Below, in pieces: positions 1 through 5,340 of a DNA stretch of 5,340 nucleotides (position 1 is the stretch's first letter; every line of letters starts with the position of its first letter). The notes beneath the pieces are model-generated. The model saw only the letters and a list, made by a program, of their open reading frames with translations, ran no database searches and was not told the DNA's origin. Where the stretch lies: contig DAOVLC010000134.1 in NCBI GenBank assembly GCA_030631455.1, forward strand, positions 1 through 5,340, read 5' to 3'. This stretch comes from Candidatus Zixiibacteriota bacterium. GTDB taxonomy: Bacteria > Zixibacteria > MSB-5A5 > JAABVY01 > JAHJOQ01. A program made the position numbers and the translations under genes.

Positions 1-830
1 ATGTAATTGAACGGCGGGTCATTGAGAGCGAGTTTCAACCTAAGCAGAGTATCCTTCAGGATGGCTGCAAACCCTGCGTACATCTTGTCGCTTGATTTAT
101 CGAAATGCGTTGCATGTTTTTTCGGTATGATCCACGTCTCGAATGGGAATCGCGCTGCAAACGGCACGATGGCGACCATCTCCTCATTTTGACTGACTAC
201 CCTGATGTCCTGCGACAATTCCTGCCTTACCATGTCGCAGAAGATACAACGCTCCTTGTAATCGTAGTAGATTTTCGATCCTTTCATCTCTTCAAGCACG
301 CGCTTAGGCACAACCGGCGTCGCAATCAACTGACTGTGCGAATGCTCCAGTGAGGCTCCCGCCATTTCACCCTGATTCTTGAAAATCATAACGTATCTGA
401 ATCTAATGTCCTTACGAAGGTCTTCGACCCTCATGCGATACGCATCGATCACCATCTCAATCTCCTGTAGAGAGAGATCCACGAGATCCAGGTTGTGATG
501 CGGAGTCTCAATAATGACTTCGTGAGCGCCAACACCGTTCATCTTGTCGAACATACCTTCGCCTTCGCGATTCAGGTCGCCCTCGATCATCAAGGCAGGG
601 TACTTGTTGGAAATCACGCGCAGAATCCAGCCTGGAGAGTTGGGCTCCGATTTATCCGGCCTGACTGCGAGTATTTCAGGTGGAGTAAGATGCTCATTCC
701 CCGGACAGAATGGACACATTTTCGGCTCACGCACTCTCGGCTGCGAGGCAAAATCGGACGGTCGTTTACCGCGTTCGGTCGATATGATGACCCATCGGCC
801 AAGTATCGGGTCTTTCCTAAGTTCTGGCAT
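1..830 (-). CDS. galT: GalT-family hexose-1-phosphate nucleotidylyltransferase, C-terminus missing at window edge
   Basis: This histidine-triad-superfamily enzyme most likely exchanges UMP between UDP-glucose and galactose-1-phosphate in the cytoplasmic Leloir pathway, through a covalent nucleotidyl-histidine. The reverse strand is open for 276 codons from the ATG at 830 and leaves the window without a stop. Bacterial GalT is usually about 330-350 residues, so some 60-70 residues are missing. The N-terminus (MPELRKDPILGRWVIIST) is typical of the family. C39-P-F-C42, H112 and H163 match the structural zinc ligands. H163-S-H165-S-Q167 is the active site, with H165 the expected nucleophile. A second pair, C195-I-F-C198, suggests a second metal site, as in the plant relative that acts as ADP-glucose phosphorylase. 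Nucleotide and sugar specificity is therefore uncertain. A GGGAG ribosome site lies 6 bases before the start. The GlmU-like gene ends 109 bases upstream on the same strand, so co-transcription is plausible. Confidence 0.88.
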   Translation of the reverse strand, partial: MPELRKDPILGRWVIISTERGKRPSDFASQPRVREPKMCPFCPGNEHLTPPEILAVRPDKSEPNSPGWILRVISNKYPALMIEGDLNREGEGMFDKMNGVGAHEVIIETPHHNLDLVDLSLQEIEMVIDAYRMRVEDLRKDIRFRYVMIFKNQGEMAGASLEHSHSQLIATPVVPKRVLEEMKGSKIYYDYKERCIFCDMVRQELSQDIRVVSQNEEMVAIVPFAARFPFETWIIPKKHATHFDKSSDKMYAGFAAILKDTLLRLKLALNDPPFNY

Positions 831-939
831 CTATTTCTCCCAAATCCTATCCATCGAGCAATCCCGTTGCATGAACTCGCATTGTGGGACCCATTCGCAG
901 GAAGTCCTCAGTCCCATTATCGTCAAGTTCCGCCCACGA
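831..939 (-). other. Intergenic gap between GlmU-like gene and galT
   Basis: This 109-base gap carries the galT ribosome-binding site (GGGAG on the minus strand, 837-841). A 6-base inverted repeat, TGGGAC at 885-890 and GTCCCA at 911-916, is separated by 20 bases and has no T-run after it on either strand, so it is not a convincing terminator. I see no good promoter, which fits read-through from the upstream gene. Confidence 0.4.
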
Positions 940-2247
940 TTAACAGCGCGAACCCTTATTGGTTCCAATCAGCTTTTCTCTCTGGTCTTGAGTATCATCA
1001 AAAACCTGTCGGAAAACTCTCTCGTCGATCTGCGTAAATTCAATATCACGTCTCCCGGTTACCGCCCTCGCAGTGCCGATAGCCTTATCCAGGTCGTATG
1101 CGGCGTAGTTGCCGGTAGCACCCCAGCAGAAAGGCGGCACACATTTGTCCGCTATCAGACCCGCACCAAACAAATTCGATGCGAAACCGACAGTAATGCC
1201 CGTGTTCAGCATTGTCCCTATGCCGGTCTTAACATGGTCACCGATGAAGGAGCCAACCTTCATCATGCCGGTATCAACCTGCCCCTCTCCCCTATCAACA
1301 CGGATCGATCCATAATTGTTCTTCAGGTCTGAGTTGGTTGTCATGGCTCCAAGGTTAACCCACTCGCCAAGATACGCGTGTCCAATGAACCCGTCATGGA
1401 ACTTGTTCGAATAGCCAAGGAATATCGTTTCTTCCAGCTCCCCGCCGACTTTGCAGACCGGGCCGAAAGAGCACCCTTCCCTGATCTTGCATCCCACGAG
1501 CATACAGTTCCTGCCAACGTAGCATGGTCCTTCTATTCGAGTGTGGGACTGCACTATGGCTCCAGAATCAATGAACACCGGGCCTCCTCTGGCATCAATG
1601 ACCACCTGACCATCTATCGCAGCACCCGGCCCGACAAAAACAGCGTTGCCATTCCGGATGAGACAGCCCTTGTCGACTGTAGCATCCGAGGAGATCAGGC
1701 CAGCCGAAACACTCTCGGTGATTCTCTCGAAGTCAATCGTAATTTGCTGCGGATTCAGCTTGATGAAGTCCCAGATGTCTCTCACTTCGCGTGCCTCGAC
1801 ATCGTGTTTGCGGTTGTCCTTGACGATTGCCTTGAAATGCCCGTATCCCCAGTATTGCATACGATCGAGGTCCCGGGCTTCATCAGAGTCGGGGAAGACT
1901 ATGGCGGCAACAAGGTTACCATTGCACAGAATCAGCTCTGCCTTGGTAGCAGAGGTGATTCTCTCGGCCAATTCCGTGTCCGGAATAAACCGCCCATTTA
2001 CGAAGACAGCTCCGGTTTCGGCAATATCCTTGAATACGTTGCAGCGTACGCCTGTTCTCTGTTCTGTAACCGCTGTAAGGTGACCCCTGATGCAGAATCG
2101 CAGGTCGAAATCATTGAAATATGCGCTCCACTTCTCGAACAGAAGATCTATGCCGAGCCGTAGTTGATAGACAGCGCGGTTGACAGTCAGTGGATAGAAA
2201 CGCTCAAAGTCGTCGTCTTCAAAGATGTAGATCGGCCGCTTCATCAT
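940..2247 (-). CDS. GlmU-like putative sugar nucleotidyltransferase / hexapeptide-repeat acyltransferase
   Basis: This 435-residue cytoplasmic protein resembles the alternative GlmU family, annotated as UDP-GlcNAc diphosphorylase/glucosamine-1-phosphate N-acetyltransferase-like. Residues 1 to about 180 form a divergent nucleotidyltransferase half. It begins IYIFEDDDFERFYPLTVNRA, followed by YQLRLGIDLLFEKW, and lacks the GxGTRM loop of classical GlmU. Residues about 190-375 show the periodic hydrophobic-glycine pattern of a left-handed beta helix. The segment around NKFHDGFIGHAYLGE (281-295) aligns with the classical NHLxYxGDAxIG region, which places H284 at the position of the catalytic histidine of the acetyltransferase. 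The likely role is making a UDP-activated (amino)sugar for cell-wall or surface glycans; the true substrate is inferred only. Of the tandem ATG codons, the one at 2247 is preferred because GGGGAG lies 8 bases upstream. The galT-like gene follows on the same strand. Confidence is high for the family and moderate for the reaction. Confidence 0.85.
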   Translation of the reverse strand: MMKRPIYIFEDDDFERFYPLTVNRAVYQLRLGIDLLFEKWSAYFNDFDLRFCIRGHLTAVTEQRTGVRCNVFKDIAETGAVFVNGRFIPDTELAERITSATKAELILCNGNLVAAIVFPDSDEARDLDRMQYWGYGHFKAIVKDNRKHDVEAREVRDIWDFIKLNPQQITIDFERITESVSAGLISSDATVDKGCLIRNGNAVFVGPGAAIDGQVVIDARGGPVFIDSGAIVQSHTRIEGPCYVGRNCMLVGCKIREGCSFGPVCKVGGELEETIFLGYSNKFHDGFIGHAYLGEWVNLGAMTTNSDLKNNYGSIRVDRGEGQVDTGMMKVGSFIGDHVKTGIGTMLNTGITVGFASNLFGAGLIADKCVPPFCWGATGNYAAYDLDKAIGTARAVTGRRDIEFTQIDERVFRQVFDDTQDQREKLIGTNKGSRC

Positions 2248-2255
2248 TGAGCCGT

Positions 2256-2261
2256 CTCCCC
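2256..2261 (-). promoter_or_regulatory. Ribosome-binding site of the GlmU-like gene
   Basis: GGGGAG on the minus strand lies 8 bases from the ATG at 2247 and 11 bases from the second ATG at 2244. The spacing favours the first of the two adjacent start codons. Confidence 0.6.
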
Positions 2262-2383
2262 GTCGGTCAACAGAACATAGCGCAACTTGTCACATATGAC
2301 ATGCAGCAGCACCACATAACTCAGACTCGGGCTCGAATCTATGCAATGGATTCGCTGTCAGCAACAAAAACTTGCCTGAAGAG

Positions 2384-2396
2384 TATACACAGTATA
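2384..2396. repeat. Perfect 13-base palindrome, possible operator
   Basis: TATAC-ACA-GTATA is a perfect 5-3-5 inverted repeat, placed 14 bases after the zinc-ribbon stop codon and about 135 bases before the GlmU-like start. It is too short and AT-rich for a terminator. It overlaps the TATACT of a weak minus-strand promoter-like pair, so it could be a repressor site, but a chance occurrence is quite possible. Confidence 0.25.
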
Positions 2397-2410
2397 ACAA
2401 TGAAGGATAA

Positions 2411-2713
2411 TCAGTCGTCGAAAAGCTGATCCCAGGCGCTTTTCCTGTCCGCTGGAGTTTTCGGCTTCTTCTTCTTTATCAGATGCAGGAATCGTGGGGT
2501 GAAATACTCGCAGAAATTCGCTTTTTCCTTGTAGCGGACCCATTCAGCCACAGCAGACTCGTTGCATTGATGAAAAGCCCCTTTGTTGTAATGCAAACAG
2601 TTGAAACAGCACTTGGTTGGATTGTCGCAATGCGGACAAACATCCTGGCGTGTCACCTTGTCGGTGAGCTCAAACTCTTTCTTACAATTCCAGCAGATTA
2701 TCTTACCTTGCAT
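2411..2713 (-). CDS. Small double zinc-ribbon protein of unknown function
   Basis: This is a 100-residue soluble protein with nine cysteines. C7-W-N-C10 and C26-P-H-C29 form a classical four-cysteine zinc ribbon. C35/C36-F-N-C39, C50 and C68 look like a second metal site, within the stretch CCFNCLHYNKGAFHQC and the later EKANFCEYF. The C-terminus is basic then acidic (KKKKPKTPADRK, ending FDD). I recall similar small proteins (CxxC, then CCxNCxxY, then EWVxxKExANFCxYF) as conserved and uncharacterised in several bacterial phyla. A role in nucleic-acid or protein binding would be a guess. The frame is open upstream to 2896, but the extra 61 codons look non-coding and overlap a probable promoter and structured leader, so I start at the ATG whose product begins MQGKIICWNC. 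The ribosome site before it is weak (TGGA about 8 bases away). Confidence 0.75.
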   Translation of the reverse strand: MQGKIICWNCKKEFELTDKVTRQDVCPHCDNPTKCCFNCLHYNKGAFHQCNESAVAEWVRYKEKANFCEYFTPRFLHLIKKKKPKTPADRKSAWDQLFDD

Positions 2714-2901
2714 AGAACAAATCCAAAAGCGGTTAGTGTTTAACAGCACCTCTGAGATCGTATCATCAAACCTACAACAGCCCCCGTAATCCCTTCCCTC
2801 GTAGAATGCGGGGGAAGATCTCGTGGCCCCCAGTACCCGAAGTCGAAAGCGATGAGCAGATGAACTTCCCAACGTCTTCCTTCTGTGCTGAGGCAAACCG
2901 T
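2714..2901 (-). promoter_or_regulatory. Candidate structured 5' leader or small RNA upstream of the zinc-ribbon gene
   Basis: If transcription starts about 7 bases after the TAATAT box, the minus-strand RNA has roughly 185 nt before the ATG. Within it CAGCAC (2885-2890) can pair with GTGCTG (2744-2749) to close a domain of 147 nt. Inside, a C5 run (2810-2814) can pair with the G5 run before it (2827-2831) or with the one after it (2781-2785, extended to CCCCCG/CGGGGG). The two helices exclude each other. I do not recognise a known riboswitch or 6S RNA here. Function is inferred from layout only. Confidence 0.3.
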
Positions 2902-2907
2902 GGGGTC

Positions 2908-2936
2908 ATATTACGAATGAGCAAATCCAATGTCAA
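2908..2936 (-). promoter_or_regulatory. Probable sigma-70-type promoter for the zinc-ribbon gene
   Basis: On the minus strand a perfect TTGACA -35 box (2931-2936) is followed after exactly 17 bases by TAATAT (2908-2913), a 4-of-6 match to the -10 consensus. It lies 8 bases beyond the transporter stop codon and points at the zinc-ribbon gene, so that gene need not depend on the transporter for expression. Confidence 0.5.
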
Positions 2937-2944
2937 TTAAAATC

Positions 2945-3628
2945 TTAGAGGAGTTTGTCCCTTACGACGATCCTGGAAATGTACAGAAATGGTGTATCGA
3001 TAACGGCGACAATGAGTTTCAGGATGTAGGTTGTCAGGACTATCTCGACAAGCACACCAGTCTCAACCTCTCCATAAAAAGCAATGAGAGTGAAAATAAT
3101 AGTATCCGCAAACTGACTGACCCAGGTGGACGCATTGTTCCTGAGCCAAAGATACTTACCTGATGTCTTCTGCTTCCACAATGCAAAGGCCCAGATATCA
3201 TGGTGCTGACTCACAAGATAGGCGATCAGGCTCGCAACGACCACTCTCGGCATGAACTTAAAGACAGGAACAAGGTGCTCGAATCTGTTACCCTCAACAT
3301 CGGCAGGTATGAAGTTTACTGCAAATTGCATTGCAATGGTAGCCCAAGCCAGGAAGAAGAACCCTATCCAGACACCTTTTCGGGCCTCTTTGGCGCCATA
3401 ATGCTCTGAGAGAATATCAGTCGCAAGGAAAATCGAAGCATAGACGATATTCCCTAAGGTTGCTACTCGGGTGAAAAGATCAACAAAGACTACAACTTGA
3501 ATGTTGCAGATTATGCTTGAGCAAGCGATTACCACGTACAAACCGGTCTTACCCCAACGCCGAAAGGCCAGCAGGACTACCGACAGATTGAAAAGCATAA
3601 ACACAAGCCAAAGGACTTCGTTGTACAA
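2945..3628 (-). CDS. yhhQ: Queuosine precursor transporter, YhhQ/VUT family
   Basis: This inner-membrane protein of 227 residues belongs to the VUT family (Pfam Vut_1), whose E. coli member YhhQ imports queuosine precursors such as preQ0/preQ1 for tRNA modification. Hydrophobic segments suited to membrane spans are near residues 5-21, 28-50, 57-71, 86-107, 126-141, 172-187 and 190-212. Family hallmarks are ATDILSEHYGAKEARKGVWIG (69-89, shown shortened as ATDILSEHYG) and the NNASTWVSQFADTIIF stretch (164-179). The length is normal. The start is TTG at 3628, preceded by a perfect AGGAGG; an in-frame stop lies 13 codons upstream with no ATG between, so no better start exists. No queuosine biosynthesis gene or recognisable preQ1 riboswitch is nearby, which fits a stand-alone salvage transporter. 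Substrate is inferred from the family. Confidence 0.9.
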   Translation of the reverse strand: MYNEVLWLVFMLFNLSVVLLAFRRWGKTGLYVVIACSSIICNIQVVVFVDLFTRVATLGNIVYASIFLATDILSEHYGAKEARKGVWIGFFFLAWATIAMQFAVNFIPADVEGNRFEHLVPVFKFMPRVVVASLIAYLVSQHHDIWAFALWKQKTSGKYLWLRNNASTWVSQFADTIIFTLIAFYGEVETGVLVEIVLTTYILKLIVAVIDTPFLYISRIVVRDKLL

Positions 3629-3632
3629 TATC

Positions 3633-3638
3633 CCTCCT
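3633..3638 (-). promoter_or_regulatory. Ribosome-binding site fixing the TTG start of yhhQ
   Basis: A perfect AGGAGG on the minus strand lies 4 bases from the TTG at 3628. The strong site with short spacing supports this rare start codon. Confidence 0.65.
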
Positions 3639-3715
3639 GGGTTGGATGCAAAACAAGGAAACCGTCAAACCGATGTCAACTGAAAACTTCCACGGAGATA
3701 TGGATAGCGCAAGGG

Positions 3716-3751
3716 CACAGCCCCTGCGAGCACATGGAACGGGGGCTTGTG
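3716..3751. repeat. GC-rich inverted repeat in the divergent promoter region
   Basis: CACAGCCCC (3716-3724) pairs with GGGGCTTGTG (3742-3751) as a 9-bp stem with one bulged base and a 17-base loop. Neither strand has a T-run after it, so it is not an intrinsic terminator. It could be an operator or a leader hairpin of the yhhQ transcript. Confidence 0.3.
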
Positions 3752-3806
3752 GGACGATTCCACCAAAGTCCATCCGTCATCTATCTGGCATTCCGAAAGA
3801 AAACAT

Positions 3807-3834
3807 TTGCGGGAAAAGCCACGATTCCTATATT
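3807..3834 (+). promoter_or_regulatory. Candidate promoter for purD-purE
   Basis: TTGCGG (3807-3812, 3 of 6 to consensus), 16 bases, then TATATT (3829-3834, 5 of 6). It would start transcription near 3841, about 20 bases before the purD ATG. The -35 box is poor, so this is tentative. Confidence 0.3.
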
Positions 3835-3860
3835 TACTCCCCAATGCGAAAGGGATTGAA

Positions 3861-5147
3861 ATGAAAATACTCGTAGTAGGATCAGGAGGGAGAGAACACA
3901 CAATCTGTTGGAAGCTCTCCAAGTCGAAACTGGTATCAAAGATATTCTGCGCACCGGGGAATGCAGGCATTGCTGACATCGGCAAGTGCGTACCGTTCTC
4001 CGTAGATGACATCCCGGGATTAGCCAACCTGGCCAAACAAGAGGGAATCGACCTCACGGTCGTTGGCCCCGAATTACCATTGACCCTCGGAATCGTCGAC
4101 GAATTCGAGGAGCGCGGTCTGAGAATATTCGGTCCGACGAAAGAAGCTGCTATCATTGAAGGATCAAAGGCATTCGCGAAGGAGTTCATGCGGAAGTATC
4201 ACATTCCGACCGCCCCATTCAAAGTGTTCGATGATCGTGAGAAAGCACTACGATTCTGCAACGATACACGATATCCTCTAGTGATCAAGGCGGATGGTCT
4301 TGCCGCTGGTAAAGGCGCAATAATCGTCGACAATATCCAGCAGGCACGCAACACGGTCGACAGCATGATGGTTGACAAGAGATTCGGAGATGCCGGCAGC
4401 AAGGTTGTGATTGAGGATAAGCTCGTCGGTGAAGAAGTGACCGTGATGGCGTTCACCGACGGCGAGAGCATTCTACCGATGCTTCCATCTCAGGATCACA
4501 AGCCTGTTTTTGACAAAGATCAGGGCCCGAATACCGGAGGAATGGGAGCTTACTGTCCTGTTCCCTTTATTTCGGACAGGCTGATGGTGGACATCCTTGA
4601 CCTTGTGCTGGAGCCGACAATAAGAGGTCTCAAGGCCGAGGGAAGGACATTCAAGGGCATTCTCTATGCCGGGCTTATGGTCAATGAGAGGGGACCGAAA
4701 GTAATCGAGTTCAACTGCAGGTTCGGCGATCCCGAAACCCAGGCCGTGCTGCCACTCCTGAAGAATGATCTTGCGGAGATATTCGTCTCGATCGTGGATG
4801 GGAACATATCGCTTGAAGACCTCACCTGGCAGGATGCATGCTCAGTCTGCGTCATTCTGGCATCTGATGGCTATCCCGGCAGTTATGAGAAAGGCAAGCC
4901 GATCTCCGGGCTTCCTGCGAAGCAGACCGACCAGAGGCTTGTTTTCCATGCAGGTACTAAACGAGCAGGTGACAAAACTGTCACCAACGGCGGGCGAGTT
5001 CTGGGCGTCACGAGCCTTGATGTAAACCTGCACGATGCGATAGCAGGCGCCTACGAAGTTGCGGAGAAGATCAAGTTCGACGGGTCATTCTTCCGCACTG
5101 ACATTGGCCGCAAAGCGACTATGCGCAAAAGCAAATTTACGCGTTGA
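3861..5147 (+). CDS. purD: Phosphoribosylamine--glycine ligase (GAR synthetase)
   Basis: PurD joins glycine to 5-phosphoribosylamine with ATP to give glycinamide ribonucleotide, the second step of de novo purine synthesis in the cytoplasm. The protein has 428 residues, the usual full length. GSGGREH (7-13) opens the N-terminal domain. PELPLTLG (70-77) and GPTKEAAIIEGSKAFAKEFM (91-110) follow. KADGLAAGKG (143-152) is the ATP-grasp nucleotide-binding loop, DKDQGPNTGGMGAYCP (218-233) is the PurD signature, and EFNCRFGDPE (283-292) carries the Mg-binding E283 and N285. The C-terminal domain ends RTDIGRKA (412-419). I start at the ATG at 3861 because its product begins MKILVVGSGGREH and AGGGA lies 5 bases upstream; the frame stays open to an ATG at 3747, but that part has no family resemblance. 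purE follows after 10 bases in the same operon. Nothing appears damaged. Confidence 0.97.
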   Translation: MKILVVGSGGREHTICWKLSKSKLVSKIFCAPGNAGIADIGKCVPFSVDDIPGLANLAKQEGIDLTVVGPELPLTLGIVDEFEERGLRIFGPTKEAAIIEGSKAFAKEFMRKYHIPTAPFKVFDDREKALRFCNDTRYPLVIKADGLAAGKGAIIVDNIQQARNTVDSMMVDKRFGDAGSKVVIEDKLVGEEVTVMAFTDGESILPMLPSQDHKPVFDKDQGPNTGGMGAYCPVPFISDRLMVDILDLVLEPTIRGLKAEGRTFKGILYAGLMVNERGPKVIEFNCRFGDPETQAVLPLLKNDLAEIFVSIVDGNISLEDLTWQDACSVCVILASDGYPGSYEKGKPISGLPAKQTDQRLVFHAGTKRAGDKTVTNGGRVLGVTSLDVNLHDAIAGAYEVAEKIKFDGSFFRTDIGRKATMRKSKFTR

Positions 5148-5157
5148 GGAACATTTA

Positions 5158-5340
5158 ATGCAGAAGAAAGTATTAGTTATAGCCGGGTCTAAGTCAGACT
5201 CTGACGCAGTTGCCCGGTGCGAGGAGTATTTGAACAAACTCGGTATCGGCTTTTCGACCGAGTACAGTTCCGCCCACAGGGACCCGGAGAGAACGTCATG
5301 TCTCGCAAAGGAGGCAGAAGCCAAAGGATTTCAAGTGCTG
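5158..5340 (+). CDS. purE: N5-carboxyaminoimidazole ribonucleotide mutase, N-terminal part
   Basis: PurE converts N5-CAIR to CAIR in de novo purine synthesis. Only the first 61 residues are inside the window, out of roughly 160 expected. GSKSDSD (10-16) is the phosphate-binding signature and SAHRDPE (38-44) holds the catalytic histidine. SAHR, rather than the SAHK of the class II enzymes that use AIR and CO2, favours class I, the N5-CAIR mutase, in which case a purK partner would be expected elsewhere. The ribosome site GAGGA (5146-5150) overlaps the purD stop codon, with 7 bases to the ATG, so the two genes are very probably co-transcribed and perhaps translationally coupled. Confidence 0.93.
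   Translation, partial: MQKKVLVIAGSKSDSDAVARCEEYLNKLGIGFSTEYSSAHRDPERTSCLAKEAEAKGFQVL

Larger units (their letters stand above)
2248..2410 (-). other. Intergenic gap between zinc-ribbon gene and GlmU-like gene
   Basis: This gap of 163 bases contains the ribosome site above and the short palindrome at 2384-2396. No hairpin followed by a T-run was seen, so no terminator for the zinc-ribbon gene can be called. Promoter-like hexamers here are weak (TTATCC, 17 bases, TATACT, overlapping the palindrome). Confidence 0.35.
3629..3860. other. Divergent intergenic region between yhhQ and purD
   Basis: These 232 bases separate the two oppositely transcribed blocks and must hold promoters for both. On the minus strand there is a perfect TTGACA (3674-3679) before yhhQ, but no good -10 box follows it at 16-18 bases. 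The frame of purD is open back to an ATG at 3747, but that extension has no family resemblance and overlaps the candidate promoter and hairpin. No purine or preQ1 riboswitch was recognised. Confidence 0.45.

Noticed and set aside
885..916. TGGGAC/GTCCCA inverted repeat as a terminator of the GlmU-like gene
   Set aside because: The stem is only 6 bp with a 20-base loop and no T-run follows it.
544..1332. Plus-strand open frame of 262 codons
   Set aside because: It lies antisense to galT and the GlmU-like gene, spans the gap between them, has no family resemblance, and both minus-strand genes are clearly real.
1378..2163. Plus-strand open frame of 261 codons
   Set aside because: It lies wholly antisense inside the GlmU-like gene; the minus-strand protein has a recognisable family and hexapeptide repeats, whereas this one has none.
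2744..2790. Possible TPP riboswitch on the plus strand
   Set aside because: CTGAGA is present, but the later GAACCTGATC-type block and the overall fold are absent.
2714..2896. N-terminal extension of the zinc-ribbon protein to an ATG at 2896
   Set aside because: The extra 61 residues look like translated non-coding DNA and the DNA encodes a probable leader just inside the promoter; the conserved part starts at MQGKIICWNC.
2885..2944. Possible c-di-GMP riboswitch on the plus strand
   Set aside because: GAGGCAAACC resembles one conserved block of the aptamer, but the paired hairpins and the GACGCAAAGCC block are missing and no plus-strand gene follows.
3629..3760. preQ1 riboswitch upstream of yhhQ
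   Set aside because: No small pseudoknot aptamer with the A-rich tail was seen before the ribosome site on the minus strand.
3747..3860. N-terminal extension of PurD
   Set aside because: GAR synthetases start at the MKxLVxGSGGREH motif; the extension has no homology and overlaps the likely promoter.

Overview
The window carries six recognisable genes in two divergently oriented blocks, all of them ordinary bacterial metabolism or housekeeping. Positions 1-3628 are read entirely on the minus strand. In transcription order they are a YhhQ-type queuosine precursor transporter, a small zinc-ribbon protein of unknown function, a GlmU-like sugar nucleotidyltransferase/hexapeptide acyltransferase, and a GalT-family hexose-1-phosphate nucleotidylyltransferase whose C-terminus runs off the left edge. 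Positions 3861-5340 are read on the plus strand: complete purD, then after 10 bases the start of purE, cut by the right edge. Together these two are part of a de novo purine biosynthesis operon.

The genes have good Shine-Dalgarno sites (for example AGGAGG before the transporter and GGGGAG before the GlmU-like gene), and base composition looks moderate. The GlmU-like protein belongs to the divergent class that lacks the usual GlmU N-terminal glycine-rich loop. I know this class best from Bacteroidetes and related FCB-type candidate phyla. The strong Shine-Dalgarno sites argue against Bacteroidetes proper, so an uncultured FCB-group bacterium (Zixibacteria-like) is my best guess. This is inference only.

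Non-coding DNA falls in four gaps, all under 300 bases: 831-939, 2248-2410, 2714-2944 and 3629-3860. The most interesting is 2714-2944. A consensus-like minus-strand promoter (TTGACA, 17 bases, TAATAT) starts right after the transporter stop and would give the zinc-ribbon gene a leader of about 185 nt. That leader has a closing inverted repeat and one C5 run that can pair with either of two G5 runs, a possible switch or small RNA. The 3629-3860 gap separates the two divergent blocks, and holds a candidate purD promoter and one GC-rich hairpin.

The GlmU-like and GalT-like enzymes plausibly act together in making or recycling nucleotide sugars. The transporter (queuosine salvage) and the zinc-ribbon protein have no evident link to that pathway. 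I see no mobile element, CRISPR array, tRNA, rRNA or obvious horizontally acquired cassette.
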